NCBI GenBank assembly: GCA_002724975.1
Contig: PBQF01000019.1
Coordinates: 1-11,083 of the forward strand
Origin: Parcubacteria group bacterium
GTDB taxonomy: Bacteria > Patescibacteriota > Minisyncoccia > Phycocordibacterales > GCA-002724975
DNA: 11,083 bases
Reading direction: 5' to 3'
Below are positions 1 to 3,860 of this stretch, one piece after another. The notes under the pieces were generated by a model. The model saw nothing but the letters and a program-made list of their open reading frames with translations, had not been told where the DNA came from and did not search any database. The stretch's first letter is position 1; the number at the start of each line of letters is the position of its first letter. The position numbers and the translations under genes were made by a program.

Positions 1-1
1 A

Positions 2-142
2 GAAGGAAGGAATATTATGATTTGGGGAGTTATATCTCTCTTTGTTATGGTTTCTGTTTGGGGTATTGTTGGTTTATTGGGAGAAACTGTTGGTATTGAA
101 CAGGGTGGAACCGTGGAGATTCCTGTCATACCAGGTCTGTAA
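2..142 (+). CDS. T4SS_pilin/VirB2-like small membrane protein (C-terminal part)
   Basis: The frame is open from base 2 to a TAA at 140-142, so the 5' end lies outside the window; the ATG at 17 is internal to the typical family pattern. The readable part is a hydrophobic helix (MIWGVISLFVMVSVWGIVG) followed by a short polar tail rich in E, G and P. It closely resembles the second half of the next protein (GxxxMxWGxIxLFxMxSxxGI), so the two are tandem paralogues. I place both in the VirB2/type IV secretion pilin-like group of small two-helix proteins that recur in Patescibacteria genomes; this is recalled resemblance. They would sit in the cytoplasmic membrane and could be subunits of an envelope-spanning filament or channel. 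No secretion ATPase or other T4SS gene is visible in the window, so the function is inferred. An unrelated small membrane protein cannot be excluded. Confidence 0.6.
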   Translation, partial: EGRNIMIWGVISLFVMVSVWGIVGLLGETVGIEQGGTVEIPVIPGL

Positions 143-160
143 GATTTCTAGACTGGACAT

Positions 161-400
161 ATGAATAATCTTCTTGAAGCTATAGTGAAAGAAATTTTAG
201 ATCCCGTAATTCTGCTGTTGTTTGTTCTTGCTGCTGCTTATTTTTTCTGGGGTTTAGCTGAATTTATCTGGGTATCCACAGGGGATACTGTAGGTAGGGA
301 AACGGGGAAAGAACATATGAGATGGGGTATCATTGGCTTGTTTATAATGGCTTCATTTAAAGGAATTATAGTTATCATTAAAGGCACTTTTGGAATTTAG
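161..400 (+). CDS. T4SS_pilin/VirB2-like small membrane protein
   Basis: A 79-residue protein with two transmembrane helices: residues about 13-35 (PVILLLFVLAAAYFFWGLAE) and about 54-74 (RWGIIGLFIMASFKGIIVII). A charged loop (TGDTVGRETGKEHM) lies between them. This helix-charged loop-helix plan, with GKxxMxWGIIGLFIM at the start of helix 2, matches the small pilin-like proteins common in CPR genomes and resembles the preceding ORF. The ATG at 161 follows the upstream stop by 18 bp. No strong Shine-Dalgarno is seen (only GACTGGACAT), so translation may be coupled to the gene before. There is no cleavable signal peptide of the VirB2 type that I can point to. Likely role: membrane subunit of a pilus or secretion-like structure, by inference. 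The stop is TAG, and a minus-strand operon converges from the other side of the terminator at 421-447. Confidence 0.65.
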   Translation: MNNLLEAIVKEILDPVILLLFVLAAAYFFWGLAEFIWVSTGDTVGRETGKEHMRWGIIGLFIMASFKGIIVIIKGTFGI

Positions 401-410
401 GTAAATTATT

Positions 411-447
411 AAAAAAAATAGGGCACGGTTGCTAAGCAGCCGTGCCC
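411..447 (-). terminator. Intrinsic terminator, mainly minus strand
   Basis: Perfect 8-bp stem GGGCACGG (421-428) / CCGTGCCC (440-447), extended by inner TGC/GCA pairing. On the minus strand it is followed by eight U residues (the A-run at 411-418). It lies 40 bp after the stop of the 198-aa minus gene and is well placed to end that operon. The plus side lacks an immediate T-run, so termination of the pilin genes here would be weaker. Confidence 0.7.
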
Positions 448-486
448 CGTTCGTACATACACTCCTTTCTTGTTTCTTGGTTAGTT

Positions 487-1083
487 TTAGTTTGAGCTAT
501 GATTCTCTTCCTCTCGCACGGTAATGTAGGTTTCGACCGCGAGAGAAAATACCTCTCCAGTCTCATTCTCAAGTGTTCCCTGAAAATTAGACTGGCCGAA
601 TTGAAAGAGCTGCCATTTCCCTGGAGACGGCATCCCTTCCCGAGTCCAGGTCCCAGAGAATTCTCTGGGGTTTTTGAGACTCGGCGCTCCTTCGTACCGA
701 ACTACTTTCTCCTCGTTGTAGTCGGTAAAGAACGCATTGAAGGAGAACCTGTTCTGGTCGTACCAGACGACCTCCCCTTTAAGAGAGTCTCCCTCCATTT
801 CTCCCGCCGTGTTGTGTTTAACCCAAGTCACTTGGGCCAAAACTCCCTTCCCGGGGATGGCGGGTTGCCGGACGCAAACCTGCTGCCGTTCTGGCTGCGC
901 ATCACTCATCCTAAACCAAATGATGCTAATAACAACCCCAGCTGTGACTACTGCCACTAGGCACTTTTTGTAGTCAACCCCTCTCTGCAGGCTCTTTAAA
1001 ACTACAAAGCCAAACAGAGCCACTACCATCACCGTCGCAAAAACAACAACATTTCCGCGGAGAATTTCTACCAAAAAATCCAT
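487..1083 (-). CDS. Unrecognised membrane-anchored protein, 198 aa
   Basis: The ATG at 1083 is set by a near-perfect Shine-Dalgarno (GGGAGGAGGT, 6-7 bases upstream), which also rules out the competing plus-strand ORF over the same bases. Two hydrophobic helices, about residues 11-32 and 41-58, are followed by about 140 soluble residues. The soluble part is rich in aromatic residues and alternating strands, with repeated phrases such as FSGTWTREG, GKWQLFQFG and NFQGTLEN. This suggests a small beta-sandwich or barrel outside (or just inside) the membrane; that fold is a guess. I do not recognise a family or catalytic motif. It is the second gene of a two-gene operon with the 77-aa membrane protein upstream (26-bp gap) and ends before a strong minus-strand terminator. 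Base composition is clearly richer in G+C (41 of 60 bases at 841-900) than the housekeeping genes. Confidence 0.75.
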   Translation of the reverse strand: MDFLVEILRGNVVVFATVMVVALFGFVVLKSLQRGVDYKKCLVAVVTAGVVISIIWFRMSDAQPERQQVCVRQPAIPGKGVLAQVTWVKHNTAGEMEGDSLKGEVVWYDQNRFSFNAFFTDYNEEKVVRYEGAPSLKNPREFSGTWTREGMPSPGKWQLFQFGQSNFQGTLENETGEVFSLAVETYITVREEENHSSN

Positions 1084-1109
1084 TACTTACCTCCTCCCTC
1101 AATGAAACT

Positions 1110-1343
1110 TTAGACGAAGTAGCCTGTAATTCGCGCAGATACGTAATGCCACAGGCGACGCTTCAATTCATCAACCTCCGTTACAACGAATGGAGATCTG
1201 AACTCAATAGATGATTCAAATTTCCAGAGTATCGCGTAGGCCAGTATGATGCCTATCGACAGGAAGACCACGAAGAAAAGCGGGTAAAAACCCACCACGA
1301 CCACCGTGACAACTATCACTGCCCCCCAAATAATACCTTTCAC
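1110..1343 (-). CDS. Small two-helix membrane protein, 77 aa, GTG start
   Basis: The start is GTG at 1343, chosen because GAGGTGAG lies just upstream and no in-frame ATG fits better. The N-terminal half is almost entirely hydrophobic: about residues 4-20 (IIWGAVIVVTVVVVGFY) and 22-41 (FFVVFLSIGIILAYAILW), probably a hairpin of two helices. The C-terminal 35 residues are charged and probably cytosolic. No family is recognised. It is the first gene of an operon with the 198-aa membrane protein (26-bp gap with its own strong ribosome binding site). A candidate sigma-70 promoter at 1473-1501 and a palindrome at 1365-1379 lie upstream. The pairing of two short unknown membrane proteins suggests a joint envelope function, but nothing in the sequence says which. 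A longer ORF (1216-1482) in another frame overlaps it and is judged a shadow. Confidence 0.65.
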   Translation of the reverse strand: MKGIIWGAVIVVTVVVVGFYPLFFVVFLSIGIILAYAILWKFESSIEFRSPFVVTEVDELKRRLWHYVSARITGYFV

Positions 1344-1364
1344 GTCTCACCTCTTTTTGTTTTT

Positions 1365-1379
1365 GTCGGCCAGGCCGAC
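1365..1379 (-). promoter_or_regulatory. Palindrome/hairpin in the 5' UTR of the membrane-protein operon
   Basis: GTCGGCC-A-GGCCGAC is a perfect 7+7 inverted repeat with one central base. It lies about 21 bp upstream of the GTG start on the minus strand. As RNA it would form a 6-bp GC-rich stem with a 3-base loop just before an A-rich stretch and the ribosome binding site. As DNA it could be an operator. Which applies cannot be told from the sequence. Confidence 0.45.
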
Positions 1380-1472
1380 GTGATTTCTGAGTTAGAAGGT
1401 TAATCCCTACGCCAAAAGGCAGGGGAGTTTTATCTGAGTATATATACGAGTCAATGAACATAAACTGGTCCC

Positions 1473-1501
1473 AGTATGTCATATTTAGCTAAAAAAGTCA
1501 A
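1473..1501 (-). promoter_or_regulatory. Candidate promoter for the minus-strand membrane-protein operon
   Basis: On the minus strand a -35 TTGACT (1496-1501) and a -10 CATACT (1473-1478) are separated by 17 bp. The spacer contains the palindrome TTAGCTAA (1485-1492), which recurs at 1524-1531. The 5' UTR to the GTG at 1343 would be about 120 nt. The -10 matches consensus at four of six positions, so this is moderate evidence. Confidence 0.4.
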
Positions 1502-1550
1502 TAGGGCCATACATTTAAGCGGTTTAGCTAACTGAGCTGTTTAAAATGGC

Positions 1551-1579
1551 TTGTTATATGGCCAATATTGAACTATTAT
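1551..1579 (+). promoter_or_regulatory. Promoter of the tRNA-Leu/tRNA-Lys pair
   Basis: TTGTTA (1551-1556), a 17-bp spacer and TATTAT (1574-1579) place the transcription start near 1586, a few bases before the mature tRNA-Leu at 1593. Spacing and position are what a tRNA promoter should show. Confidence 0.6.
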
Positions 1580-1592
1580 TCAAATTTAGGAT

Positions 1593-1674
1593 GGGCGAGT
1601 GGTGGAATTGGTAGACACGCTAGTCTTAGGAACTAGTAGCTTCGGCTGTGGGAGTTCGAGTCTCCCCTCGCCCA
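1593..1674 (+). tRNA. tRNA-Leu (anticodon UAG)
   Basis: Acceptor stem GGGCGAG/CTCGCCC with discriminator A. Class II layout: D arm GTGG-AATTGGTAGA-CAC, anticodon stem CTAGT/ACTAG around the loop CTTAGGA (anticodon TAG), a long variable arm (AGCTTCGGCT), and T arm GGGAGTTCGAGTCTCCC. CCA is not encoded. It reads CUN leucine codons and is followed after 30 bp by tRNA-Lys. Confidence 0.95.
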
Positions 1675-1704
1675 CACGAGTTTTTGAAAATTTATTTTAT
1701 ACAT

Positions 1705-1777
1705 CCGCCCATAGCTCAGCTGGTAGAGCAGTCGCCTCTTAAGCGAAAGGTCGTAGGTTCGAATCCTACTGGGCGGA
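1705..1777 (+). tRNA. tRNA-Lys (anticodon CUU)
   Basis: Acceptor CCGCCCA/TGGGCGG with discriminator A. D arm GCTC-AGCTGGTAGA-GAGC, anticodon loop CTCTTAA (anticodon CTT) on a stem with a G-A closing mismatch, T arm GTAGGTTCGAATCCTAC. CCA is not encoded. The register was fixed by the universal T8/A9 before the D stem. Probably co-transcribed with tRNA-Leu(UAG). Confidence 0.95.
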
Positions 1778-1828
1778 CATTAGAAATAATATAATTAAAA
1801 TATATTGAAAGAACTCAAGGAGTTTACA

Positions 1829-1996
1829 ATGAGAGGCAATGGTTTTTACAGGTTCTTCGGCAGCTTTCAAAATTTGACTTTTCCAACGTGGTGTCTTTAC
1901 TATACCAAGTTAGAACCTATTTTCAAAATAAATAAAGCGGACGAACTTTTGCGAATCATATTTTCTGGGGAAAAGGATTCGCAAAAGTTCGTCTGA
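1829..1996 (+). CDS. Possible 55-aa micro-ORF of unknown function
   Basis: ATG at 1829 is preceded by AAGGAG with 6-base spacing, an excellent ribosome binding site, and is followed by 55 codons to a TGA at 1994. The product is rich in aromatic residues (FYRFFGSF, WCLYYTKLEPIF) and has no recognised motif. The last 18 codons fall inside a long perfect inverted repeat (1940-1993), so the tail is dictated by the hairpin and may not be selected as protein. It directly follows the tRNA pair without an obvious promoter. It is either a real small peptide, a leader peptide, or chance; the Shine-Dalgarno is the main argument for it. It would be the only gene here ending in TGA. Confidence 0.3.
   Translation: MRGNGFYRFFGSFQNLTFPTWCLYYTKLEPIFKINKADELLRIIFSGEKDSQKFV
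1940..1993. repeat. Inverted repeat with perfect 18-bp arms
   Basis: GACGAACTTTTGCGAATC (1940-1957) is exactly complementary to 1976-1993. The 18-base loop can itself pair TTTTC with GAAAA. A short T-run (1999-2003) follows on the plus strand, so it may terminate transcription from the tRNA pair. The stem is longer than a typical terminator, so a mobile-element end or RNA element is also possible. Confidence 0.7.
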
Positions 1997-2018
1997 TGTT
2001 TTTATGAAATTCGGACTC

Positions 2019-2075
2019 GCCCGCGCGGAGGAGGGGTCTGGGGAGGAATCCGCGCGGGCTTCGGCTTTTTGTTTT
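2019..2075 (+). terminator. GC-rich intrinsic terminator
   Basis: GCCCGCGCGGA (2019-2029) pairs perfectly with TCCGCGCGGGC (2049-2059). The 19-base loop is almost pure purine (GGAGGGG..GGGGAGGA), and TTTTTGTTTTT follows at 2066-2076. This is a strong plus-strand terminator for the tRNA-Leu/Lys unit or the micro-ORF. The G-runs in the loop are unusual and could form a quadruplex. Confidence 0.7.
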
Positions 2076-2117
2076 TCGGCGGGGCGGGCATCTAAAAAAA
2101 TGGGAATGCTAAATTGA

Positions 2118-2155
2118 AAACAAAACTCTCGATCGTTTAATCGAGAGTTTTGTTT
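2118..2155. terminator. 16-bp hairpin, probable bidirectional terminator
   Basis: AAACAAAACTCTCGAT (2118-2133), loop CGTTTA, then the exact complement at 2140-2155. Each strand ends the stem in a U-rich arm (GTTTTGTTT). It lies between the plus-strand tRNA unit and the converging 106-aa minus gene and could terminate both. Confidence 0.55.
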
Positions 2156-2158
2156 GTA

Positions 2159-2205
2159 TGAGCATTAAAATGAAAATTAACTTTTAACATTCATTTTAAT
2201 GCTCA
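2159..2205. repeat. Inverted repeat with perfect 16-bp arms
   Basis: TGAGCATTAAAATGAA (2159-2174) pairs exactly with 2190-2205 across a 15-base AT-rich loop that contains TTAA/TTAA. It begins three bases after the previous hairpin, so the two stack side by side. No T-run suits it as a terminator. Confidence 0.65.
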
Positions 2206-2206
2206 C

Positions 2207-2232
2207 CACTAGGTTTGCATTGCAACGCTAGT
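2207..2232. repeat. Small inverted repeat
   Basis: CACTAG and CTAGTG form a 6-bp outer stem, and TTGCA/TGCAA a 5-bp inner stem, separated by a 2x2 internal loop. It directly adjoins the hairpin at 2159-2205. Together with that and the 2118-2155 hairpin it makes a contiguous block of secondary structure 3' of the 106-aa gene. Confidence 0.45.
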
Positions 2233-2310
2233 GAGTGAGAGTTGATTGTGCTTTCTTGCAAAGAGCAGTGAAGGTTCATTATCGAGCGACTCCTTCAAGT
2301 CTCGGAGGAC

Positions 2311-2631
2311 TTACCTCATTGTGTCTATTACATTCGGCGGCCATCCTCGACTGTTAAGCCGAGCTGTCGCATCTTCCCTCGCTTTCGCGGCGTCGAGTAA
2401 CCCCCCAAAGATTTCTTTGTAGAAGAGCTTCAATTCTTCTACCGGTATCTTCGCTGCGGAAGCGGTTTTCTCAACCTCAACCACAAACGTTGTGTGGTTG
2501 TCTAACATTGGAGATCTTTTTATTACTTCCCTCATAATGTTGAAGCGTTTCCGCTTCATAAGAGAGGGGTGCTCCTTTAGGGAGGGATACAATGCTTCGA
2601 GCAACGCAGTTGCAATTTCTTCATTTGTCAT
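2311..2631 (-). CDS. Unrecognised small cytosolic protein, 106 aa
   Basis: The start ATG (2631) has AAGGAG five bases upstream, and a consensus promoter (2756-2784) reads into it. The product is soluble and predicted mostly helical, with many K, E, A and L (MTNEEIATALLEALYPSLKE, EVEKTASAAKIPVEELKLFY, FGGLLDAAKAREDATARL). There is no transmembrane segment, signal peptide, zinc motif or recognised domain. The helical, charged make-up would fit a small regulatory or binding protein, but I assign no function. Its base composition is distinctly GC-richer (35 of 60 bases at 2341-2400) than the neighbouring phosphoribosyltransferase, which hints at a separate origin. The most telling context is its 118-nt leader, which carries competing hairpins and an anti-Shine-Dalgarno; the gene is probably regulated at translation. 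The stop is TAA, and downstream hairpins at 2118-2232 can end the transcript. Confidence 0.7.
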   Translation of the reverse strand: MTNEEIATALLEALYPSLKEHPSLMKRKRFNIMREVIKRSPMLDNHTTFVVEVEKTASAAKIPVEELKLFYKEIFGGLLDAAKAREDATARLNSRGWPPNVIDTMR

Positions 2632-2749
2632 ACGATCTCCTTGCTGTGTTTAGGTGGAATACCTTTACCACAGCAGAAAAAATTCTAAAAATAAATTAAA
2701 ATACTTTCTGCTGTGGTAATCTTCACAAGATTTCAAGGAGCTTACTCTA
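2632..2749 (-). promoter_or_regulatory. Structured 5' leader with competing hairpins around the ribosome binding site
   Basis: From the predicted start (about 2749) the minus-strand leader contains, in order: CTCCTTG (2734-2740), the exact complement of the gene's Shine-Dalgarno region CAAGGAG (2637-2643); a perfect 15-bp hairpin TTACCACAGCAGAAA (2705-2719) with its complement (2665-2679) across a 25-base AU-rich loop; and CACAGCA immediately before AGGAG. The 3' arm's TGCTGTG can pair either inside the 15-bp hairpin or with that CACAGCA. The second choice is reinforced by an inner AGGT-ATTCC-ACCT stem. These folds exclude each other, as in a cis-acting RNA switch. No ligand class is recognised. 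Confidence 0.5.
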
Positions 2750-2755
2750 CCTTAT

Positions 2756-2784
2756 ATTATACACAACTAGAAATGAGATGTCAA
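2756..2784 (-). promoter_or_regulatory. Consensus sigma-70 promoter for the 106-aa gene
   Basis: TTGACA (2779-2784) and TATAAT (2756-2761) are both perfect matches with a 17-bp spacer, read on the minus strand. It starts three bases beyond the stop of the phosphoribosyltransferase gene. A perfect consensus predicts strong constitutive transcription, so any control of the gene is more likely in its leader. Confidence 0.85.
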
Positions 2785-2786
2785 GT

Positions 2787-3251
2787 TTAAAAATGCTCAG
2801 GAAATTCAGCCTTATCCCAAGGGAATACAACCCAATCTTCATTTTTTTCTACGCCATACCAATCTGGATAAAATGTGCTGTCTTTGAGTACAACCATGGT
2901 AACAATTTTGAGTTCTCCTACTTTATATTTATCAACTAAGATATTCAAAATTTCTTTAAGAGTATCGCCCGTACCGGCAATATCATCCACTAATAATATT
3001 TTTTTATTACTTAAGTCTATTTCTGGTAGATATGAAATTTTTAAATCACCCTTTTTGTCTTTATCATATGAATTTACAGATATAGTTAAAATGTTGCGAT
3101 TATTCTCAAGTTTTCTAGCAAGAAAATATAACGGTATGAGTCCTCCAGTTGCTAGACCAATAATATAGTCTGGCTTAAATCCGCTAGCTTTTATTTTTGT
3201 AGCTAATTCATCTGTCATCCCTTCTATATCATTCCATGTGAGTCTAACCAT
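2787..3251 (-). CDS. Purine-type phosphoribosyltransferase
   Basis: A 154-residue type I phosphoribosyltransferase. The PRPP-binding loop is clear at residues 87-99 (LVDDIAGTGDTLK: two acidic residues, then the GTGDT turn), and the pyrophosphate-loop region is at 29-40 (YIIGLATGGLIP). The tail WVVFPWDKAEF is typical of the xanthine/guanine/hypoxanthine PRTase group (COG2236/Gpt-like). It would transfer ribose-5-phosphate from PRPP to a purine base in salvage, which suits a CPR cell without de novo purine synthesis; the exact base is not readable. Length is normal for the family. The start at 3251 has AGGAA close upstream (spacing only about 2-3 bases, so weak). A structured region ending in an intrinsic terminator lies 40-140 bp upstream. 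A pyrimidine or regulatory PRTase is less likely. Confidence 0.85.
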   Translation of the reverse strand: MVRLTWNDIEGMTDELATKIKASGFKPDYIIGLATGGLIPLYFLARKLENNRNILTISVNSYDKDKKGDLKISYLPEIDLSNKKILLVDDIAGTGDTLKEILNILVDKYKVGELKIVTMVVLKDSTFYPDWYGVEKNEDWVVFPWDKAEFPEHF

Positions 3252-3290
3252 ATTTCCTATTATGATAAATTTTTTGAAAATCTACAAATT

Positions 3291-3321
3291 AAAAGAGGGC
3301 ACACTTTGTGGGTGTGCCCTC
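3291..3321 (-). terminator. Intrinsic terminator upstream of the phosphoribosyltransferase gene
   Basis: GAGGGCACAC (3295-3304) pairs perfectly with GTGTGCCCTC (3312-3321) across the 7-base loop TTTGTGG. On the minus strand four U residues follow (3291-3294), then AAUUU. It lies 40 bp before the phosphoribosyltransferase start, so it either ends the infB-rbfA-tRNA transcript or acts as an attenuator in the leader. Confidence 0.7.
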
Positions 3322-3330
3322 GGGGTGGCC

Positions 3331-3394
3331 AAGGTCGGATTCTTGTTCTTCGTCCAGCACTGAAGCGGGACGACATTACTCCGACTTAGACCTT
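3331..3394 (-). ncRNA. Nested-stem structure: candidate attenuator leader or small RNA
   Basis: Outer pairings AAGGTC (3331-3336)/GACCTT (3389-3394) or GTCGGA (3334-3339)/TCCGAC (3380-3385) enclose TCGTCC (3350-3355)/GGACGA (3368-3373). The two outer options share bases. Directly after it on the minus strand comes CTTGG..CCGAG, which can pair and would consume part of both the outer stem and the terminator at 3295-3321. That is the layout of a transcription attenuator before the phosphoribosyltransferase gene. No known riboswitch consensus (purine, PRPP/ykkC) is recognised, and no clear promoter for it is seen. Confidence 0.35.
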
Positions 3395-3398
3395 ACTT

Positions 3399-3432
3399 CT
3401 AATCAAAACCACCAATTCGTTTTTGCCTCGAA
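3399..3432 (-). repeat. Dispersed 34-bp repeat, copy 1
   Basis: The 34 bases here match 10752-10785 in inverted orientation with a single mismatch (A/G at the 13th base, 3411). Read in tRNA orientation it begins TTCGAGGCAAAAACGAATTG. It lies about 240 bp downstream of tRNA-Leu(UAA). It contains a short TTCG/CGAA inverted pair. See copy 2. Confidence 0.8.
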
Positions 3433-3433
3433 C

Positions 3434-3673
3434 CGATGAAAGAATGGATAAAAGACGCTCAAAACCTGAATGGAATCGCACGGGATACTGACCTTTTTAA
3501 GAAAAAGGTCAAAGCCAAAGAAATCTTTGGCTCGAACCTCCTCCTCCAAAACAAATCAGTGCGCGCAAGCGCGCCGAATTTTCCGAATTTCCCCGCAAAA
3601 CAAACACATACAGCGTGGGCGGCGCTTTGCGCCGCCCACTCCTTAGTTCGTTCAGAGCCGATTGGTTCTGTAT
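3434..3673. other. Non-coding, hairpin-rich region downstream of tRNA-Leu(UAA)
   Basis: No convincing gene is present; the long ORFs here run through the tRNA genes. It holds four hairpins: TGACCTTTTT/AAAAAGGTCA (3489-3511), AGCCAAAGA/TCTTTGGCT (3513-3532), GCGCGC-AA-GCGCGC (3561-3574) and GTGGGCGGCGC-TTT-GCGCCGCCCAC (3615-3639). The last is a perfect 11-bp GC stem, followed on the minus strand by a T-rich stretch, and could terminate the tRNA transcript. The others lack the U-tract expected of terminators. Confidence 0.55.
3615..3639 (-). terminator. Strong GC hairpin after tRNA-Leu(UAA), possible terminator
   Basis: Perfect 11-bp stem GTGGGCGGCGC/GCGCCGCCCAC with loop TTT (AAA on the minus strand), 35 bp beyond the tRNA-Leu 3' end. 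On the minus strand it is followed by GCTGTATGTGTTTGTTTTG, T-rich but not a clean U-tract. A processing barrier or terminator is plausible. Confidence 0.4.
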
Positions 3674-3760
3674 TGGTGCCCAGGGCGGGACTCGAACCCG
3701 CATGGCCTTGCGGCCCGGGGATTTTAAGTCCCCTATGTCTACCAATTCCATCACCCGGGC
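3674..3760 (-). tRNA. tRNA-Leu (anticodon UAA), CCA encoded
   Basis: On the minus strand: acceptor GCCCGGG/CCTGGGC (one G-U), D arm GATGG-AATTGGTAGA, anticodon stem GGGGA/TCCCC around CTTAAAA (anticodon TAA), a long variable arm (GGGCCGCAAGGCC), and T arm GCGGGTTCGAGTCCCGC. Discriminator A is followed by genomic CCA, the only tRNA in the window with it. It starts 4 bases after tRNA-Cys. Confidence 0.95.
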
Positions 3761-3764
3761 AGTG

Positions 3765-3836
3765 AGGCACGGAGGGGAATCGAACCCCTGTATATTCCTT
3801 TTGCAGAGGAACGCCTTACCACTTGGCTACCGTGCC
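3765..3836 (-). tRNA. tRNA-Cys (anticodon GCA)
   Basis: On the minus strand: acceptor GGCACGG/CCGTGCC with discriminator U, as expected for Cys. D arm AGCC-AAGTGGTAA-GGC, anticodon stem TTCCT/AGGAA around CTGCAAA (anticodon GCA), T arm AGGGGTTCGATTCCCCT. CCA is not encoded. It lies 24 bp after the rbfA stop and 4 bp before tRNA-Leu(UAA), so it is probably transcribed with infB-rbfA. Confidence 0.95.
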
Positions 3837-3860
3837 TTCTTTAAAAATTTAGCAGAAAAA

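Noticed and set aside
499..973. Plus-strand ORFs of 153 and 78 codons
   Set aside because: They are antisense to the 198-aa minus gene, which has a near-perfect SD and coherent membrane helices; the plus-strand ORFs have neither.
1216..1482. 88-aa minus ORF overlapping the GTG-started 77-aa gene
   Set aside because: No SD, it runs through the 5' UTR palindrome and close to the promoter, and its product lacks the coherent hydrophobic helices of the other frame.
1940..2232. CRISPR array
   Set aside because: The inverted repeats are all different in sequence; there are no direct repeats with regular spacers.
3331..3394. Known RNA class (purine riboswitch, ykkC/PRPP, SRP RNA, 6S)
   Set aside because: None of the conserved core motifs of these classes is present; it is kept only as an unnamed structure.
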